The notes: generated by a model from the sequence alone, not told the origin. 64,000 bases of DNA from Pseudomonas fluorescens (GCF_902497745.1 NZ_CABVHJ010000006.1:248001-312000), one strand, 5' to 3'; positions 44,435-55,914 are shown, counted from the first letter of the stretch. A program made the numbers and translations.

Positions 44435-47400
44435 TTATCTGGGCGGAGTCAGGGTCGCGTAAAACTTCAGCCATTGGTCCTGACTTTCATCGGTATCCTT
44501 GAGCGCCGGTGCGATCAGTGCTTGTTGCAGTGCTTGGCTTTCGTAGGCATCGAACAGATGCCGGACAGCGGTGGTGGCGATGGCCTCGACCTTTTTCGAG
44601 GAAAAGGTATCGGGAACGTCACTGCGCGTTTGCTGCGGCAAGGGTGCACCGTGAACCTTGAGGCGGGTGATGAGTGCGTTGCACGTGGCATTGGCGTTGG
44701 GCAAGGTTCCGTCGCGATATGCCTGGGCATCGAAAGGCAGCGATTTCGCCTTCGCGTTCGCAGCAGACGGTGCAAGCAGGGCGATATCGATATCGCGCCG
44801 CAGGACAACCGCTGACCGTTGGGTGAAAATTTCGAACACCCTGTGCGTCGTTCCGCGTAACAGAGCAATGATGGCGAACGGTGCGGTGTCGCCAGCGGGT
44901 TTTATTTGTCCCGCAAGGTTTTTTGCTGGGCAGGGCAGTGGCTGCAGGGCGAGCAATTCCACGGTGTTGTCTTCGATGTCGAGCCGTTGCGCCAGCGGCA
45001 AACGGCAGAAGGCTTCCTTGATGAGGGCGATATGGGCGTTTTTCATTTGCTTGAGGCGAGCAGCAAGTGCCGCATGAAAGAGCGTCGGCACGTGACGAAG
45101 CCTGGCAAATGATGCGCTCATTGATGTCAACGAGACTTGTGCATGGTTCGATTGCCAGGCCTGCATATCAGTGGATAGCCTGGCGGCCAGATGCATTTCG
45201 ATCAGCGAGTAACAGTCATTTTTCGATGCAGGAAGGAACAGAGCCTTGTCCTCCAGATGCGCATTATCGACGAAGATCTTGCGCAGATCATTCAGGGCGA
45301 CCGTGGCGGGCGTCGGGAATGGCGCCATAAAAGCCCGGCGGTAAAACTGGCTCATCTGGCGATTGTGCTTGCGAAAGGCAATATCGGCGCGCTTCAGCGA
45401 GACGGCGTCATAGAGCGTCGTCGAGCTTTCGGATTTACGCTGGATCAAGCCTCTGACCACTGCCCAGTCCAGCACGGCCGAAGCGCAGGCATTACTGCGC
45501 AGGAACGTGTAAAAGTCAGCCGGGACCTGCCCTTTGGTCAGCGCGGACAATTGTCCGTACGTCATCAGGCGTGCCACGCCCGGAAAACGGTTTTCGATAT
45601 AAAGCACGATCTGTTTCAACCTGACCCAGCGTACGCAACTCATGTAATTGATGTTTGCGGGAATATCACGGATCAAAAATTCCGGGGCGAGGCCGGATAA
45701 CAAAAGATGGGTGGCCAGTGTCTTGTTTTTTACCAATGTCAGACCGAATTGGTGATCGATAAAGCGTCGCACCTCCTCGTAACTCTCGCCCCAGAAGAAA
45801 TTGTCATTCAAGGGCTGGCCGATGATGCGGTCCGGATGCTCACCCGCCGTCGCGTCGAGGCTGAGAATCAGCGCCGCGATGAGCAGGCGCTCGCGATTGG
45901 TGGCCAGAAGTGCCTTGGTGTGAGCAGGCGCGGCAAGTTTGTCGAGTAATTCATTGCCCAATGCCTGGGCTCGCGCTGTGATCAGAATCCGGCTGATCAG
46001 ATAATCGGCTTTGGCCTTGAGGGTGGCGAGAGGCAGATCGGTATCGACGCCTTCGCTCAGATAATCGATCAATGGCGCCGAGTCCTTGGGCATGAATGCA
46101 CGGGTGGTCTCAACGATGATTCGCCGTTGCTCGGTAGTTAAACGTTCGGTCTGCTTGCCGGGCTGACCTAATAAATACCAGTGATTCATGTGCCCGGGGC
46201 GCATGTGCAGGTTTGTCCTCTCCCATTTGGCGATGAGCAGTGCTTGCTGTACCGTTTTGGGCCGTGATATTTGGTAGAAACCCAGCATTTGCGCAAGGCT
46301 GACCTGGCCGCTGACGCGCAAAGCACCGCCGGCTTCACGTGCCTGGTTCCTGAGTCGATCACGATAGGATTTCAGGCCGGCGTGTTTTTCCACCTGCGAT
46401 GTCAGCGTTACCCAGCCGTGTTCGCTGGACGTACCGACGTGACCGGTACTGGTCAGCAGCAGTTGACTGTCCGCAGGCAATTTGTGTTGCTGCAAAATAG
46501 CCTGGAATGCCGGTTCGGACCGCAGCTTCAGCAATTGACGTTGGCCTATTGCGATACGTTCACCCAGCGCCGAGAGCGCAATCGGTTCACTGAGTTCTTC
46601 CAGATCGATTTTCGCCGTGGGGGTCTTGTTCCAGCTCAGGTCTTCCAGACGCCGGACGATATGCCGACAGTCTTCGATATCGGCGAATTCATCCTGATAG
46701 TGCTTGATCCGGATTCCCGTCTGTACATATTCGCTGACGTAGGGCAGCGGCGGCCAGTCGTGCTGTCGCAAGCGTTGCGCAAGCACCCGGGCCTCCTCGA
46801 CATTTACCGGTTGAGGCCATCCATAGCTCGCCAGAAGCTGTCCGAGCTTGAGACGCGGGCCGCCGCGCGTGGCCAAGACGGACGCCGAGTTGAGTGACAC
46901 CGGAGTGTTGGCGAGGCTGCGTTGCTCGAACGGATCGCTGGTGCGCACCACTTCATCGATGGTTTCGGCGATGACTTTAAGGTCCTGCAACTGCGCGGTA
47001 CGTTCCTTGACCACCGCAGAGGTGGTGTTGCCGTTTTGATCGATTGCAGCAAGACCACCAGCCTTCAGTTCGACGACGATCATTTTCGCCTGAATCGCGT
47101 TTTGCGGTTCTGGATACCCGTAAAACGCCAGTACCACTTCACGGGGGAACCGATACAGCGGATTGGCGGATTTACCACCAATGTAAGGCAGACCGAGCCT
47201 GCCGGGGTCGATGTGCTGGGCGATGGACAATAACATCGGCGCCATCTGCCACCAGCCGGAGTCATCTTCCAGCGTGAATGTGCGCAGGCTCGTGGTGCCG
47301 TTTGACGGAATCTGCGCTTGCAGGGTGTCGCCCTTGAGACGCAAGGTATCGAGATCGATGTGGAAGCGGCTGGCCCAGTCCAGAAACTCGGGACGTTCAA

Positions 47401-47566
47401 GGGCTGTCCAGTAAAGCTCCATCCATTCGCGCAGCAGGCATGAGCGAGGAATTTCAAGCGTACGCGAAGGGGTGTCGGGCGTAATCACGGGGGCTGCGGT
47501 CAGCTCGGCAATAAGGTTTTGAATCAGGGTCTGTTGCGGGGGCAGGGTGGGTGGTGTGTCGCTCAT
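44435..47566 (-). CDS. Large protein of unknown function (1043 aa)
   Basis: A 1043-aa cytosolic-looking protein without signal peptide or clear transmembrane helices. The N-terminal third has DLDTLRLKGDTLQ, an SGWWQMAPMLLSIAQHIDPG stretch and VVKERTAQLQDLKVIAETID. The centre has APEFLIRDIPANINYMSCV. These phrases remind me of the very large toxin-like proteins common in P. fluorescens (DUF6543/dermonecrotic-type), but no catalytic motif is seen and the relation is tentative. It is monocistronic, set between a REPIN and the fabI terminator. Its DNA appears less GC-rich than its neighbours. Function is not assigned. Confidence 0.8.
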   Translation of the reverse strand: MSDTPPTLPPQQTLIQNLIAELTAAPVITPDTPSRTLEIPRSCLLREWMELYWTALERPEFLDWASRFHIDLDTLRLKGDTLQAQIPSNGTTSLRTFTLEDDSGWWQMAPMLLSIAQHIDPGRLGLPYIGGKSANPLYRFPREVVLAFYGYPEPQNAIQAKMIVVELKAGGLAAIDQNGNTTSAVVKERTAQLQDLKVIAETIDEVVRTSDPFEQRSLANTPVSLNSASVLATRGGPRLKLGQLLASYGWPQPVNVEEARVLAQRLRQHDWPPLPYVSEYVQTGIRIKHYQDEFADIEDCRHIVRRLEDLSWNKTPTAKIDLEELSEPIALSALGERIAIGQRQLLKLRSEPAFQAILQQHKLPADSQLLLTSTGHVGTSSEHGWVTLTSQVEKHAGLKSYRDRLRNQAREAGGALRVSGQVSLAQMLGFYQISRPKTVQQALLIAKWERTNLHMRPGHMNHWYLLGQPGKQTERLTTEQRRIIVETTRAFMPKDSAPLIDYLSEGVDTDLPLATLKAKADYLISRILITARAQALGNELLDKLAAPAHTKALLATNRERLLIAALILSLDATAGEHPDRIIGQPLNDNFFWGESYEEVRRFIDHQFGLTLVKNKTLATHLLLSGLAPEFLIRDIPANINYMSCVRWVRLKQIVLYIENRFPGVARLMTYGQLSALTKGQVPADFYTFLRSNACASAVLDWAVVRGLIQRKSESSTTLYDAVSLKRADIAFRKHNRQMSQFYRRAFMAPFPTPATVALNDLRKIFVDNAHLEDKALFLPASKNDCYSLIEMHLAARLSTDMQAWQSNHAQVSLTSMSASFARLRHVPTLFHAALAARLKQMKNAHIALIKEAFCRLPLAQRLDIEDNTVELLALQPLPCPAKNLAGQIKPAGDTAPFAIIALLRGTTHRVFEIFTQRSAVVLRRDIDIALLAPSAANAKAKSLPFDAQAYRDGTLPNANATCNALITRLKVHGAPLPQQTRSDVPDTFSSKKVEAIATTAVRHLFDAYESQALQQALIAPALKDTDESQDQWLKFYATLTPPR

Positions 47567-47671
47567 CTGTGCTCTCCTTGGCGGCTGACAGGCATCAAGC
47601 GCCGATTATCGAGCGAGGGACAGCAGGCCGAGCGGTACATATGTAGTGCAGGGGCGGTTTATCTCAGGCAT

Positions 47672-47702
47672 AAAAAAACCCGCCATATCCGGCGGGTTTT
47701 TT
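47672..47702 (-). terminator. Rho-independent terminator of the npp-fabI operon
   Basis: Inverted repeat AAACCCGCC ATATCC GGCGGGTTT flanked by an A-run and a T-run, 17 bp beyond the fabI stop; could work in both directions. Confidence 0.9.
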
Positions 47703-47718
47703 ATTGGCTAGGCGAAGA

Positions 47719-48513
47719 TCACTCTTCGATGTTGCCCATGGCGGTGGTGTTGAAGCCGCCGTCGACGTACATGATTTCGCCGCTGATGCCCGACGCCAGG
47801 TCGGAACACAGGAAGGCGCCGGCGTTGCCGACTTCGTCGATGGTGACGTTGCGACGCAGCGGGGTTTGCGCTTCGTTGGCGGCCAGCATCTTGCGGAAGT
47901 TCTTGATGCCCGACGCTGCCAGGGTGCGGATCGGGCCAGCCGATACGCAGTTGACGCGGGTGCCGTCCGGGCCCAAAGAGCCGGCCAGGTAACGGACGCC
48001 AGCTTCCAGCGAAGCCTTGGCCATGCCCATCACGTTGTAGTTCGGCATGGTGCGCTCGGCGCCCAGGTACGACAGGGTCAGCAGGCTGCCATTGCGGCCT
48101 TTCATCATTTCGCGGCCGGCTTTGGCCAGGGCCACGAAGCTGTAGGCGCTGATGTCGTGAGCGATGCGGAAACCGTCACGGGTGGTGGCTTCGGTGAAGT
48201 CGCCGTCCAGTTGGTCGCCCGGGGCGAAGCCTACGGAGTGGACGATGCAGTCCAGGCCGTCCCACTTCTTGCTCAGTGCTTCGAAGACCTTGGCGATTTC
48301 TTCATCGCTGGCCACGTCGCACGGGAAGCACAGCTCAGGGCTCGAACCCCAGCCTTGGGCGAATTCTTCAACACGACCTTTCAGTTTGTCGTTCTGATAA
48401 GTGAAGGCAAGCTCAGCGCCCTCGCGATGCATGGCGGCAGCGATGCCGGATGCGATGGACAGCTTGCTGGCGACACCGACGATCAGTACGCGCTTACCGG
48501 CGAGAAAACCCAT
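47719..48513 (-). CDS. fabI: Enoyl-[acyl-carrier-protein] reductase FabI
   Basis: A 264-aa NADH-dependent reductase for the last step of the fatty-acid elongation cycle. Nucleotide-binding [14 protein letters not shown] near residue 13, active-site Tyr-x6-Lys in [13 protein letters not shown], and the substrate loop [18 protein letters not shown] lies before the ATG at 48513. It starts only 19 bp after the ABC-transporter ATPase gene, so it probably belongs to the same transcript. Confidence 0.96.
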   Translation of the reverse strand: MGFLAGKRVLIVGVASKLSIASGIAAAMHREGAELAFTYQNDKLKGRVEEFAQGWGSSPELCFPCDVASDEEIAKVFEALSKKWDGLDCIVHSVGFAPGDQLDGDFTEATTRDGFRIAHDISAYSFVALAKAGREMMKGRNGSLLTLSYLGAERTMPNYNVMGMAKASLEAGVRYLAGSLGPDGTRVNCVSAGPIRTLAASGIKNFRKMLAANEAQTPLRRNVTIDEVGNAGAFLCSDLASGISGEIMYVDGGFNTTAMGNIEE

Positions 48514-48532
48514 GTGTTGCTCCTCTTTCAGG

Positions 48533-50143
48533 TTATTGCGCAGTGGCTGGTGCCAAAAAAGCGGCTTCCAGCAACTGCTGTGTATACGGATGTTGGGGGG
48601 CGGCAAAAATACTTTGCGCGTCTCCCTGTTCGACCACTTGGCCATGCTTGACCACCATCAACTGGTGGCTCAGCGCTTTGACGACAGCCAGGTCATGGCT
48701 GATAAACAAATACGTCAGGTTGTACTTGGCTTGCAGTGAACGCAACAGCTCCACCACTTGCCGCTGCACCGTCCGGTCGAGCGCCGAAGTCGGCTCGTCC
48801 AGCAGGATCAGCGCCGGTTTCAGCACCAAAGCCCGGGCAATGGCGATTCGTTGCCGTTGCCCACCGGAAAATTCGTGGGGGTAGCGGTGCCGGGTTTCCG
48901 GATCCAGACCTACCTCCTTCAATGCCGCAATAATCGCCGCCTGTTGTTCCTCGGCGGTGCCCATCTTGTGAATCCGCAGGCCTTCGCCAACGATGTCGCT
49001 GACACACATGCGCGGGCTCAGGCTGCCAAACGGGTCCTGAAACACCACCTGCATCTCCCGACGCAACGGGCGAACCTCGTTCTGCGTCAGGCAGTCTAGC
49101 TGCTTGCCTTCAAAGCGGATCGCGCCTTTGCTGCCAATCAGCCGCAAAATCGCCAGACCCAGCGTGGATTTGCCGGAACCGCTTTCCCCGACAATCCCCA
49201 GAGTCTGACCCTGGGGCAGGCTGAAATTGATGCCGTCCACTGCCTTGACGTGATCCACCGTGCGCTTGAGCAGGCCTTTCTTGATCGGGAACCAGACTTT
49301 CAGGTCCTCGACTTCAAGCAGCGGCGCGCCGATTTTATTGCTCGCCGGGCCTCCGCTGGGCTCCGCGCCGAGCAATTCCCGAGTGTACGGATGCTGCGGC
49401 GAACGGAACAGCTCTTCGCACGATGCCTGTTCGACGATGCAACCGCGCTGCATGACACATACGCGATGCGCAATTCTTCGCACCAGGTTCAAATCGTGAC
49501 TGATCAGTAACAGCGACATGCCCAATCTGGCCTGTAATTCCTTGAGCAAATCGAGGATTTTCAGCTGAACGGTCACGTCCAGAGCGGTGGTCGGCTCGTC
49601 GGCGATCAGCAATTCCGGCTCGTTGGCCAGGGCCATGGCAATCATCACGCGCTGACGCTGGCCACCGGACAATTCGTGGGGCAGGGCCTTGAGGCGCTTG
49701 TGCGGCTCGGGGATGCCGACCATCTCCAATAGCTCCAGCGTACGCTTGGTGGCGACTTTGCCGGTCAGGCCCTTGTGGATGCCGAGGACTTCGTTGATCT
49801 GCTTCTCGATCGAGTGCAGCGGATTCAGCGAGGTCATCGGCTCCTGAAAGATCATCGCGATGCGGTTGCCGCGAATGTGGCGAATAGTCTTTTCGCTCAG
49901 ACCCAGCAGGTTTTGCCCGGCATAGTTGATGCTGCCGGCGGGATGACGGGCCATCGGATAGGGCAGCAAACGCAGGATCGAATGCGCGGTCACCGATTTG
50001 CCCGAGCCGGATTCGCCGACCAGCGCGAGGGTTTCGCCACGCTTGATGTCGAAACTCACGCCTTCAACGACCCGGTGCACGCGCTCGCCGAAACCGAATT
50101 CGACGGCGAGGTCGCGCACTTCGATCAGATTGTCCTGATTCAT
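48533..50143 (-). CDS. nppD: NppD/YejF-type dual ATP-binding protein of a peptide ABC importer
   Basis: A 536-aa fused double ATPase. First cassette: Walker [14 protein letters not shown], signature [15 protein letters not shown], Walker [13 protein letters not shown]; second cassette: [40 protein letters not shown]. It energises the importer encoded upstream. In P. aeruginosa the orthologous npp system takes up peptidyl nucleoside antibiotics; the E. coli yej system takes up microcin C. Start at 50143 with GAGG upstream. Confidence 0.92.
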   Translation of the reverse strand: MNQDNLIEVRDLAVEFGFGERVHRVVEGVSFDIKRGETLALVGESGSGKSVTAHSILRLLPYPMARHPAGSINYAGQNLLGLSEKTIRHIRGNRIAMIFQEPMTSLNPLHSIEKQINEVLGIHKGLTGKVATKRTLELLEMVGIPEPHKRLKALPHELSGGQRQRVMIAMALANEPELLIADEPTTALDVTVQLKILDLLKELQARLGMSLLLISHDLNLVRRIAHRVCVMQRGCIVEQASCEELFRSPQHPYTRELLGAEPSGGPASNKIGAPLLEVEDLKVWFPIKKGLLKRTVDHVKAVDGINFSLPQGQTLGIVGESGSGKSTLGLAILRLIGSKGAIRFEGKQLDCLTQNEVRPLRREMQVVFQDPFGSLSPRMCVSDIVGEGLRIHKMGTAEEQQAAIIAALKEVGLDPETRHRYPHEFSGGQRQRIAIARALVLKPALILLDEPTSALDRTVQRQVVELLRSLQAKYNLTYLFISHDLAVVKALSHQLMVVKHGQVVEQGDAQSIFAAPQHPYTQQLLEAAFLAPATAQ

Positions 50144-50144
50144 T

Positions 50145-51164
50145 TCACTTCCTCGGGTCGAAGGCATCGCGAGCGGACTCGCCGATAAACACCAGCAAAC
50201 TCAACATCAACGCCAGCACGGCAAACGCGCTCATGCCCAGCCACGGCGCTTGCAGGTTGGATTTGCCTTGGGCGACCAGTTCACCCAGCGACGGACTGCC
50301 GGCCGGCAAACCGAAACCGAGGAAGTCCAAAGCGGTGAGGGTGCCGATGGCGCCGGTGAGGATGAACGGCATGAAGGTCATGGTCGAAACCATCGCGTTG
50401 GGCAGGATGTGGCGGAACATGATCGCGCCGTTCTGCATGCCCAGCGCCCTTGCGGCGCGCACGTATTCGAGGTTGCGGCCACGGAGGAACTCGGCGCGCA
50501 CCACGTCAACCAGACTCATCCACGAGAACAGCAGCATGATCCCCAACAGCCACCAGAAATTCGGCTGGACGAAACTGGCGAGAATGATCAGCAGGTACAG
50601 CACCGGCAAGCCCGACCAGATCTCCAGAAAACGCTGCCCGGCCAGATCGACCCAGCCGCCATAGAAACCCTGCAACGCGCCGGCAATTACGCCGATGATC
50701 GAACTCAACACGGTCAACGTCAGCGCGAACAGCACCGAAATCCGAAAGCCGTAAATCACCCGCGCCAGCACATCGCGACCCTGGTCGTCGGTACCGAGCA
50801 AGTTGTCCGCCGAGGGCGGCGCCGGGGCCGGGACTTTCAGGTCGTAGTTGATGCTTTGGTAGTTATAGGGAATCGGCGCCCACAACACCCACGCGTCCTT
50901 GGCCTTGAGCAGTTCGCGGATGTACGGGCTCTTGTAGTTGGCTTCCAGCGGGAATTCGCCGCCGAAGGTGGTTTCCGGGTAGCGCTTTATCGCCGGGAAG
51001 TACCAGTTGTTGTCGTAATGCACCACCAACGGCTTGTCGTTGGCGATCAGCTCGGCGCCGAGGCTCAGGCCGAACAGCACCAGAAACAGCCACAGCGACC
51101 ACCAGCCGCGCTTGTTGGCCTTGAACAGTTCGAAGCGGCGGCGGTTGAGAGGGGACAGGTTCAT
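50145..51164 (-). CDS. nppC: NppC/YejE-type permease
   Basis: A 339-aa inner-membrane permease of the OppC type with six hydrophobic segments and the EAA-like loop VRAARALGMQNGAIMFRHILPNAM. The long periplasmic insert after the first helix (about residues 40-135) is typical of YejE. It ends 1 bp before the ATPase gene. Confidence 0.92.
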   Translation of the reverse strand: MNLSPLNRRRFELFKANKRGWWSLWLFLVLFGLSLGAELIANDKPLVVHYDNNWYFPAIKRYPETTFGGEFPLEANYKSPYIRELLKAKDAWVLWAPIPYNYQSINYDLKVPAPAPPSADNLLGTDDQGRDVLARVIYGFRISVLFALTLTVLSSIIGVIAGALQGFYGGWVDLAGQRFLEIWSGLPVLYLLIILASFVQPNFWWLLGIMLLFSWMSLVDVVRAEFLRGRNLEYVRAARALGMQNGAIMFRHILPNAMVSTMTFMPFILTGAIGTLTALDFLGFGLPAGSPSLGELVAQGKSNLQAPWLGMSAFAVLALMLSLLVFIGESARDAFDPRK

Positions 51165-51165
51165 C

Positions 51166-52239
51166 TCAATGCTCCCGGCTTTCGAAGTCGATGCGCGGAT
51201 CGACCAGGGTGTAGGTGAGGTCGCCGATCAGTTTCACCACCAGCCCCAGCAGGGTGAAGATGAACAGGGTGCCGAACACCACCGGGTAGTCGCGGTTGAT
51301 CGCCGCTTCGAAACTCATCAGCCCGAGGCCGTCGAGGGAGAAAATCACTTCCACCAGCAAGGAGCCGGTGAAGAAGATGCCGATGAACGCCGACGGGAAA
51401 CCGGCAATCACCAGCAGCATGGCGTTGCGGAATACATGGCCGTAGAGCACGCGATGGCGGGTCAGGCCTTTGGCCTTGGCGGTGACCACGTATTGCTTGT
51501 TGATCTCGTCGAGGAAGCTGTTTTTGGTCAGCAGGGTCATGGTCGCGAAGTTGCCGATCACCAGCGCTGTCACTGGCAGCGCCAGGTGCCAGAAGTAATC
51601 GAGGATCTTGCCGCCCATGCTCAGCTCATCGAAGTTGTTCGAGGTCAGGCCCCTTAGCGGGAACCAGTCGAGATAACTGCCGCCGGCAAACACCACGATC
51701 AGCAGAATCGCAAACAGGAACGCCGGGATCGCGTAACCGACGATGATCGCCGAACTGGTCCAAACGTCGAAATGGCTGCCGTGTCGCGTAGCCTTGGCGA
51801 TCCCCAGCGGGATCGACACCAGGTACATGATCAGCGTGCTCCACAGCCCCAGCGAGATCGACACTGGCATCTTTTCCTTGATCAGGTCGATGACCTTGGC
51901 GTCGCGGAAGAAACTGTCACCGAAATCCAGCGTCGCGTAGTTCTTGACCATGATCCACAGCCGTTCCGGGGCCGATTTGTCGAACCCGTACATGTGCTCG
52001 ATTTCCTTGATCAGCGCCGGGTCCAGCCCCTGCGCGCCGCGATAGGACGAGCCGGCCACCGACACCTCGGCACCGCCGCCGGCAATCCGGCTGGTAGCGC
52101 CTTCGAAGCCTTCGAGCTTGGCAATCATCTGTTCTACCGGGCCGCCGGGCGCGGCCTGGATGATCACGAAGTTGATCAGCAGAATGCCGAACAGGGTCGG
52201 GATGATCAGCAGCAGTCGCCGAAAAATATACGCCAGCAT
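51166..52239 (-). CDS. nppB: NppB/YejB-type permease
   Basis: A 357-aa inner-membrane permease of the OppB type, beginning with [20 protein letters not shown] and with the loop [22 protein letters not shown]. It forms the channel with NppC. Its stop is 1 bp before the nppC start. Confidence 0.92.
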   Translation of the reverse strand: MLAYIFRRLLLIIPTLFGILLINFVIIQAAPGGPVEQMIAKLEGFEGATSRIAGGGAEVSVAGSSYRGAQGLDPALIKEIEHMYGFDKSAPERLWIMVKNYATLDFGDSFFRDAKVIDLIKEKMPVSISLGLWSTLIMYLVSIPLGIAKATRHGSHFDVWTSSAIIVGYAIPAFLFAILLIVVFAGGSYLDWFPLRGLTSNNFDELSMGGKILDYFWHLALPVTALVIGNFATMTLLTKNSFLDEINKQYVVTAKAKGLTRHRVLYGHVFRNAMLLVIAGFPSAFIGIFFTGSLLVEVIFSLDGLGLMSFEAAINRDYPVVFGTLFIFTLLGLVVKLIGDLTYTLVDPRIDFESREH

Positions 52240-52243
52240 CTGA

Positions 52244-54085
52244 TTACTCCGTGCCCGCAGGGTCGGTTTGCAGTTTGGTTTCGACTTCTATCGCAGGTTT
52301 TGCGTCAGGCTTGATCCACCAGGTATTGATGCCGATGTCGTATTTCGGTGAGACCTTGGGGTGACCAATGTGATTCCAGTAAGCCACACGCCAGGTCTTG
52401 ATGTGCCAGTTGGGCACCAGGTAATACCCCCATTGCAGCACGCGATCGAGTGCGCGGGCGTGGGCCACCAGGCTCTTGCGCGAGTCGGCGTTGATCAGGT
52501 TCTCGACCAGTTGATCGACGATCGGGTCTTTCAAACCCAAGGTATTGCGGCTGCTCGATTTATCGGCAGCGGCGCTCATCCAGTATTCGCGCTGCTCGTT
52601 ACCTGGCGAGTTGGACTGCGGAAAACTGCCGACCATCATGTCGAAGTCCCGCGAGCGCACGCGGTTGATGTACTGCGAAACGTCGACGCGGCGGATCACC
52701 AGATCGATGCCGAGGTCGCTGAGGTTGCGTTTGAACGGCAGCAAAACCCGTTCGAACTCGGTCTGCGCGAGTAGAAATTCAATCACTACAGGCTTGCCCG
52801 TGGCGTCGACCATTTTGTCGTCGACGATCTTCCAGCCAGCCTCTTGCAGCAGTTGGTAGGCCTCGCGCTGCTGGGTGCGGATCATGCCGCTGGCGTCGGT
52901 CTTGGGATTGTCGAACGCTTCACTGAACACCTGCGCCGGCAGCTTGCTGCGGAACGGCTCAAGGATCGCTCGTTGATCGGCGTCGGGCAGGCCGGTGGCG
53001 GCCATTTCCGAGTTTTCGAAATAGCTGCGGGTACGGAAGTAGGCGCCGTTGAACAGCTGTTTGTTGGTCCATTCGAAGTCGAACAGCAGACCCAGTGCCT
53101 GACGCACGCGCACATCCTGAAACACCGGGCGGCGCAGGTTGAAGACGAAGCCCTGCATGCCGGTCGGGTTGCTGTTGGCGATCTGTTCCTTGATCAAGCG
53201 GCCTTCGGTGACGGCCGGAATGTTGTAGGCATTGGCCCAGTTTTTTGCGGCCATCTCCAACCAGTAATCGAACTGGCCGGCCTTCAAGGCTTCAAGGGCG
53301 ACGGTGTTGTCGCGGTAGTAATCGGTGGTCATCGTGTCGAAATTGTAGAAACCGCGATTGACCGGCAGGTCCTTGCCCCAGTAATCCTTGACCCGCTCGT
53401 AACGCACCGAACGTCCGGCCTTCACTTCGGCGACCTTGTACGGGCCGCTGCCCAGCGGAATCTCCAGGTTGCCCTTGTTGAAATCGCGATCGGCCCACCA
53501 GTGTTTCGGCAGCACCGGCAATTGGCCAAGGATCAGCGGCAACTCGCGGTTGTTGCTGTGCTTGAACTTGAACAGTACCTTGAGCGGGTCTTCAGCGACG
53601 ACTTCGGCGACATCATTGTAGTAACCGCGAAACAGCGGCGAGCCTTCTTTGGTCAGGGTGTTGAAGCTGAACACCACGTCGTCGGCGCGCACTGGGTGGC
53701 CGTCATGGAAACGTGCTTCCGGGCGCAGGTAGAAACGCACCCAGCTGTTGTCCGGGGCCTTTTCGATTTTGCCGGCGATCAGGCCGTACTCGGTGAACGG
53801 CTCGTCGAGGCTGTGCTTGGTCAGGGTGTCGTAGATCTGCCCGACGTCATCGGCCGGCACACCCTTGCTGATAAACGGGTTGAGGCTGTCGAAGCCGCCG
53901 AAGCCGGCCTGACGGAACACGCCGCCCTTGGGCGCGTCGGGATTCACGTAATCGAAATGCTTGAAATCGGCCGGGTATTTCGGCGGCTCGTTGTACAGGG
54001 TCACGGCGTGTTGCGGGGCAGCAAACGCGAGCCCGGCGAACAGTAAGCCGCTGGCCTGGACGAGCAGGGCGCGGATCGGTTTCAT
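52244..54085 (-). CDS. nppA2: Periplasmic peptide-binding protein NppA2/YejA type
   Basis: A 613-aa solute-binding protein (SBP family 5) with a signal peptide (residues 1-22, GLAFA), the N-terminal [20 protein letters not shown] and the lobe motif [19 protein letters not shown]. It overlaps the upstream paralogue by 4 bp. The upstream open frame to 54382 is within that paralogue and is rejected. Confidence 0.92.
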   Translation of the reverse strand: MKPIRALLVQASGLLFAGLAFAAPQHAVTLYNEPPKYPADFKHFDYVNPDAPKGGVFRQAGFGGFDSLNPFISKGVPADDVGQIYDTLTKHSLDEPFTEYGLIAGKIEKAPDNSWVRFYLRPEARFHDGHPVRADDVVFSFNTLTKEGSPLFRGYYNDVAEVVAEDPLKVLFKFKHSNNRELPLILGQLPVLPKHWWADRDFNKGNLEIPLGSGPYKVAEVKAGRSVRYERVKDYWGKDLPVNRGFYNFDTMTTDYYRDNTVALEALKAGQFDYWLEMAAKNWANAYNIPAVTEGRLIKEQIANSNPTGMQGFVFNLRRPVFQDVRVRQALGLLFDFEWTNKQLFNGAYFRTRSYFENSEMAATGLPDADQRAILEPFRSKLPAQVFSEAFDNPKTDASGMIRTQQREAYQLLQEAGWKIVDDKMVDATGKPVVIEFLLAQTEFERVLLPFKRNLSDLGIDLVIRRVDVSQYINRVRSRDFDMMVGSFPQSNSPGNEQREYWMSAAADKSSSRNTLGLKDPIVDQLVENLINADSRKSLVAHARALDRVLQWGYYLVPNWHIKTWRVAYWNHIGHPKVSPKYDIGINTWWIKPDAKPAIEVETKLQTDPAGTE

Positions 54086-55914
54086 TGATCTTTCTCCGAA
54101 GACTTCAGCCACCACGCGCTCAGGCCCAGGGTGTAGGGCGGCGTGGTGACGAAGGCCAACCGATTGCGGTAGGCCAGACGGTGATAATTGAGATACCAGT
54201 TGGGAATGCTGTAGTGCTGCCAGAGCAGCACGCGGTCGAGCGCCTTGCCGGCGGCGACCTGTTCGTCGCGGGTGCGCGCGGCGAGCAATTGTTCGAGCAG
54301 GTGATCGACCACCGGATTGGCGATGCCCGCGTAATTCTTGCTGCCCTTGACGTTCACCTGACTGGAGTGGAAGTACTGCCACTGCTCAAGCCCCGGGCTC
54401 AGGGTTTGGTTGAGCGTCATCGAGATCATGTCGAAATCAAATTGATCGAGGCGCTGTTTGTACTGCGCCCGATCCACGGTACGCAGGCGCGCGTCGACGC
54501 CAATGCTGTTGAGATTCTCGATGTAGGGCTGGTACAGGCGCTCCAGGTTCGGATTGACCAGCAGCAGTTCGAACCGCAGCGGTTGGCCGTCAGCGTTTTG
54601 CAGGCGCTGACCGTTGAGCTTCCAGCCAGCTTCGGCGAGCAATGCCAATGCCTTGCGCATGGTGTCCCGGGGAATGCCGCGACCGTCGGTTTTTGGCAGG
54701 GTGAACGGCTCGGTGAACAGCTTGGCCGGCAGTTGTTCCTTGTACGGCTTGAGCATCAGCCATTCATGCCCGACCGGTAGGCCGGAGGTTGTGAATTCAC
54801 TGTTGGGGTAATAACTGGTGGTGCGCTTGTAGGCATCGCTGAACAGTGCGCGGTTGGTCCATTCGAAGTCGAACATCAGGCCCAGCGCTTCACGGGTCTT
54901 CACGTCGGCGAAGGTGGCGCGGCGGGTGTTCATGAACAAGCCCTGACTCTGGGTCGGGATCTGGTGCGGGATCTGCGCCTTGATCACGTCGCCACGGCGA
55001 ATGGCCGGGAAGTTGTAGCCGTTGGCCCAGTTCTTCGCCTGATGTTCGATGTAGATGTCGAATTCGCCGGCCTTGAACGCTTCGAAGGCGACATCGCTGT
55101 CGCGGTAGAACTCGACTTCCATGCGATCAAAGTTGTACTTGCCGCGATTGACCGGCAGGTCCTTGCCCCAGTAATCCTTGACCCGCTCGAAGATCAACTG
55201 CCGGCCCGGCGTCACCGAGGTGATGCGGTAAGGGCCGCTGCCCAGTGGCGGTTCGAAGGTGGTGGCTTTGAAGTCGCGGTCTTTCCAGTAATGCTGCGGC
55301 AGCACCGGCAACTCACCGAGGCGCAGGATCAGCAGCGGATTGCCCGAGCGCTTGAGTACGAAGCGGATGCGCTGTTTGTTGAGAATGTCGACGCGCAGCA
55401 CTTCCTGCAGCGCGGTGCGGTACAGCGGATGACCGTCCTTGAGTAGCGTTCGATAGGAAAACGCCACGTCATAAGCGGTGATCGGCGTGCCATCGTGAAA
55501 ACGCGCTTCCGGGCGCAGATTGAACACCACCCAGCTGCGATCTTCGCTGTATTCCACCGATTGTGCGATCAAGCCATAGCTGGACGCGGGTTCGTCACCC
55601 GACGGCGAGTACTGGCCGGTGCCGACCATCAACGGCTCGTTCAGCTCATTGATGCCGTACTGGAGGAAATTCGCTGTGGTGACCGGGCTGGTGCCCTTGA
55701 ACGTGTACGGGTTGACCGTATCGAAGGTGCCAAACGCCATCACCCGCAACGTACCGCCCTTGGGCGCTTGCGGGTTGACCCAGTCGAAGTGGGTAAATCT
55801 GGCCGGGTACTTGAGCGTGCCGAACTGCGCATAACCGTGACTTTCGGTAATCGTCGCGCTTGCGGTTGAGCTCAAGGCCAGGCTGATCAGGAGCAGGAGG
55901 AGGGGACGCTTCAA
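54082..55914 (-). CDS. nppA1: Periplasmic peptide-binding protein NppA1/YejA type
   Basis: A 610-aa paralogue of the downstream protein with a signal peptide (1-20, ALSSTASA), FDWVNPQAPKGGTLRVMAFG, and FHDGTPITAYDVAFSYRTLL. Both copies share the block [11 protein letters not shown]. Two binding proteins feeding one permease suggest a widened substrate range. First gene of the operon nppA1A2BCD-fabI. Confidence 0.92.
   Translation of the reverse strand: MKRPLLLLLISLALSSTASATITESHGYAQFGTLKYPARFTHFDWVNPQAPKGGTLRVMAFGTFDTVNPYTFKGTSPVTTANFLQYGINELNEPLMVGTGQYSPSGDEPASSYGLIAQSVEYSEDRSWVVFNLRPEARFHDGTPITAYDVAFSYRTLLKDGHPLYRTALQEVLRVDILNKQRIRFVLKRSGNPLLILRLGELPVLPQHYWKDRDFKATTFEPPLGSGPYRITSVTPGRQLIFERVKDYWGKDLPVNRGKYNFDRMEVEFYRDSDVAFEAFKAGEFDIYIEHQAKNWANGYNFPAIRRGDVIKAQIPHQIPTQSQGLFMNTRRATFADVKTREALGLMFDFEWTNRALFSDAYKRTTSYYPNSEFTTSGLPVGHEWLMLKPYKEQLPAKLFTEPFTLPKTDGRGIPRDTMRKALALLAEAGWKLNGQRLQNADGQPLRFELLLVNPNLERLYQPYIENLNSIGVDARLRTVDRAQYKQRLDQFDFDMISMTLNQTLSPGLEQWQYFHSSQVNVKGSKNYAGIANPVVDHLLEQLLAARTRDEQVAAGKALDRVLLWQHYSIPNWYLNYHRLAYRNRLAFVTTPPYTLGLSAWWLKSSEKDQ

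Noticed and set aside
44435..47566. Assigning a specific toxin activity to the 1043-aa protein
   Set aside because: Similarity to toxin-like proteins is only impressionistic and no catalytic motif can be named.
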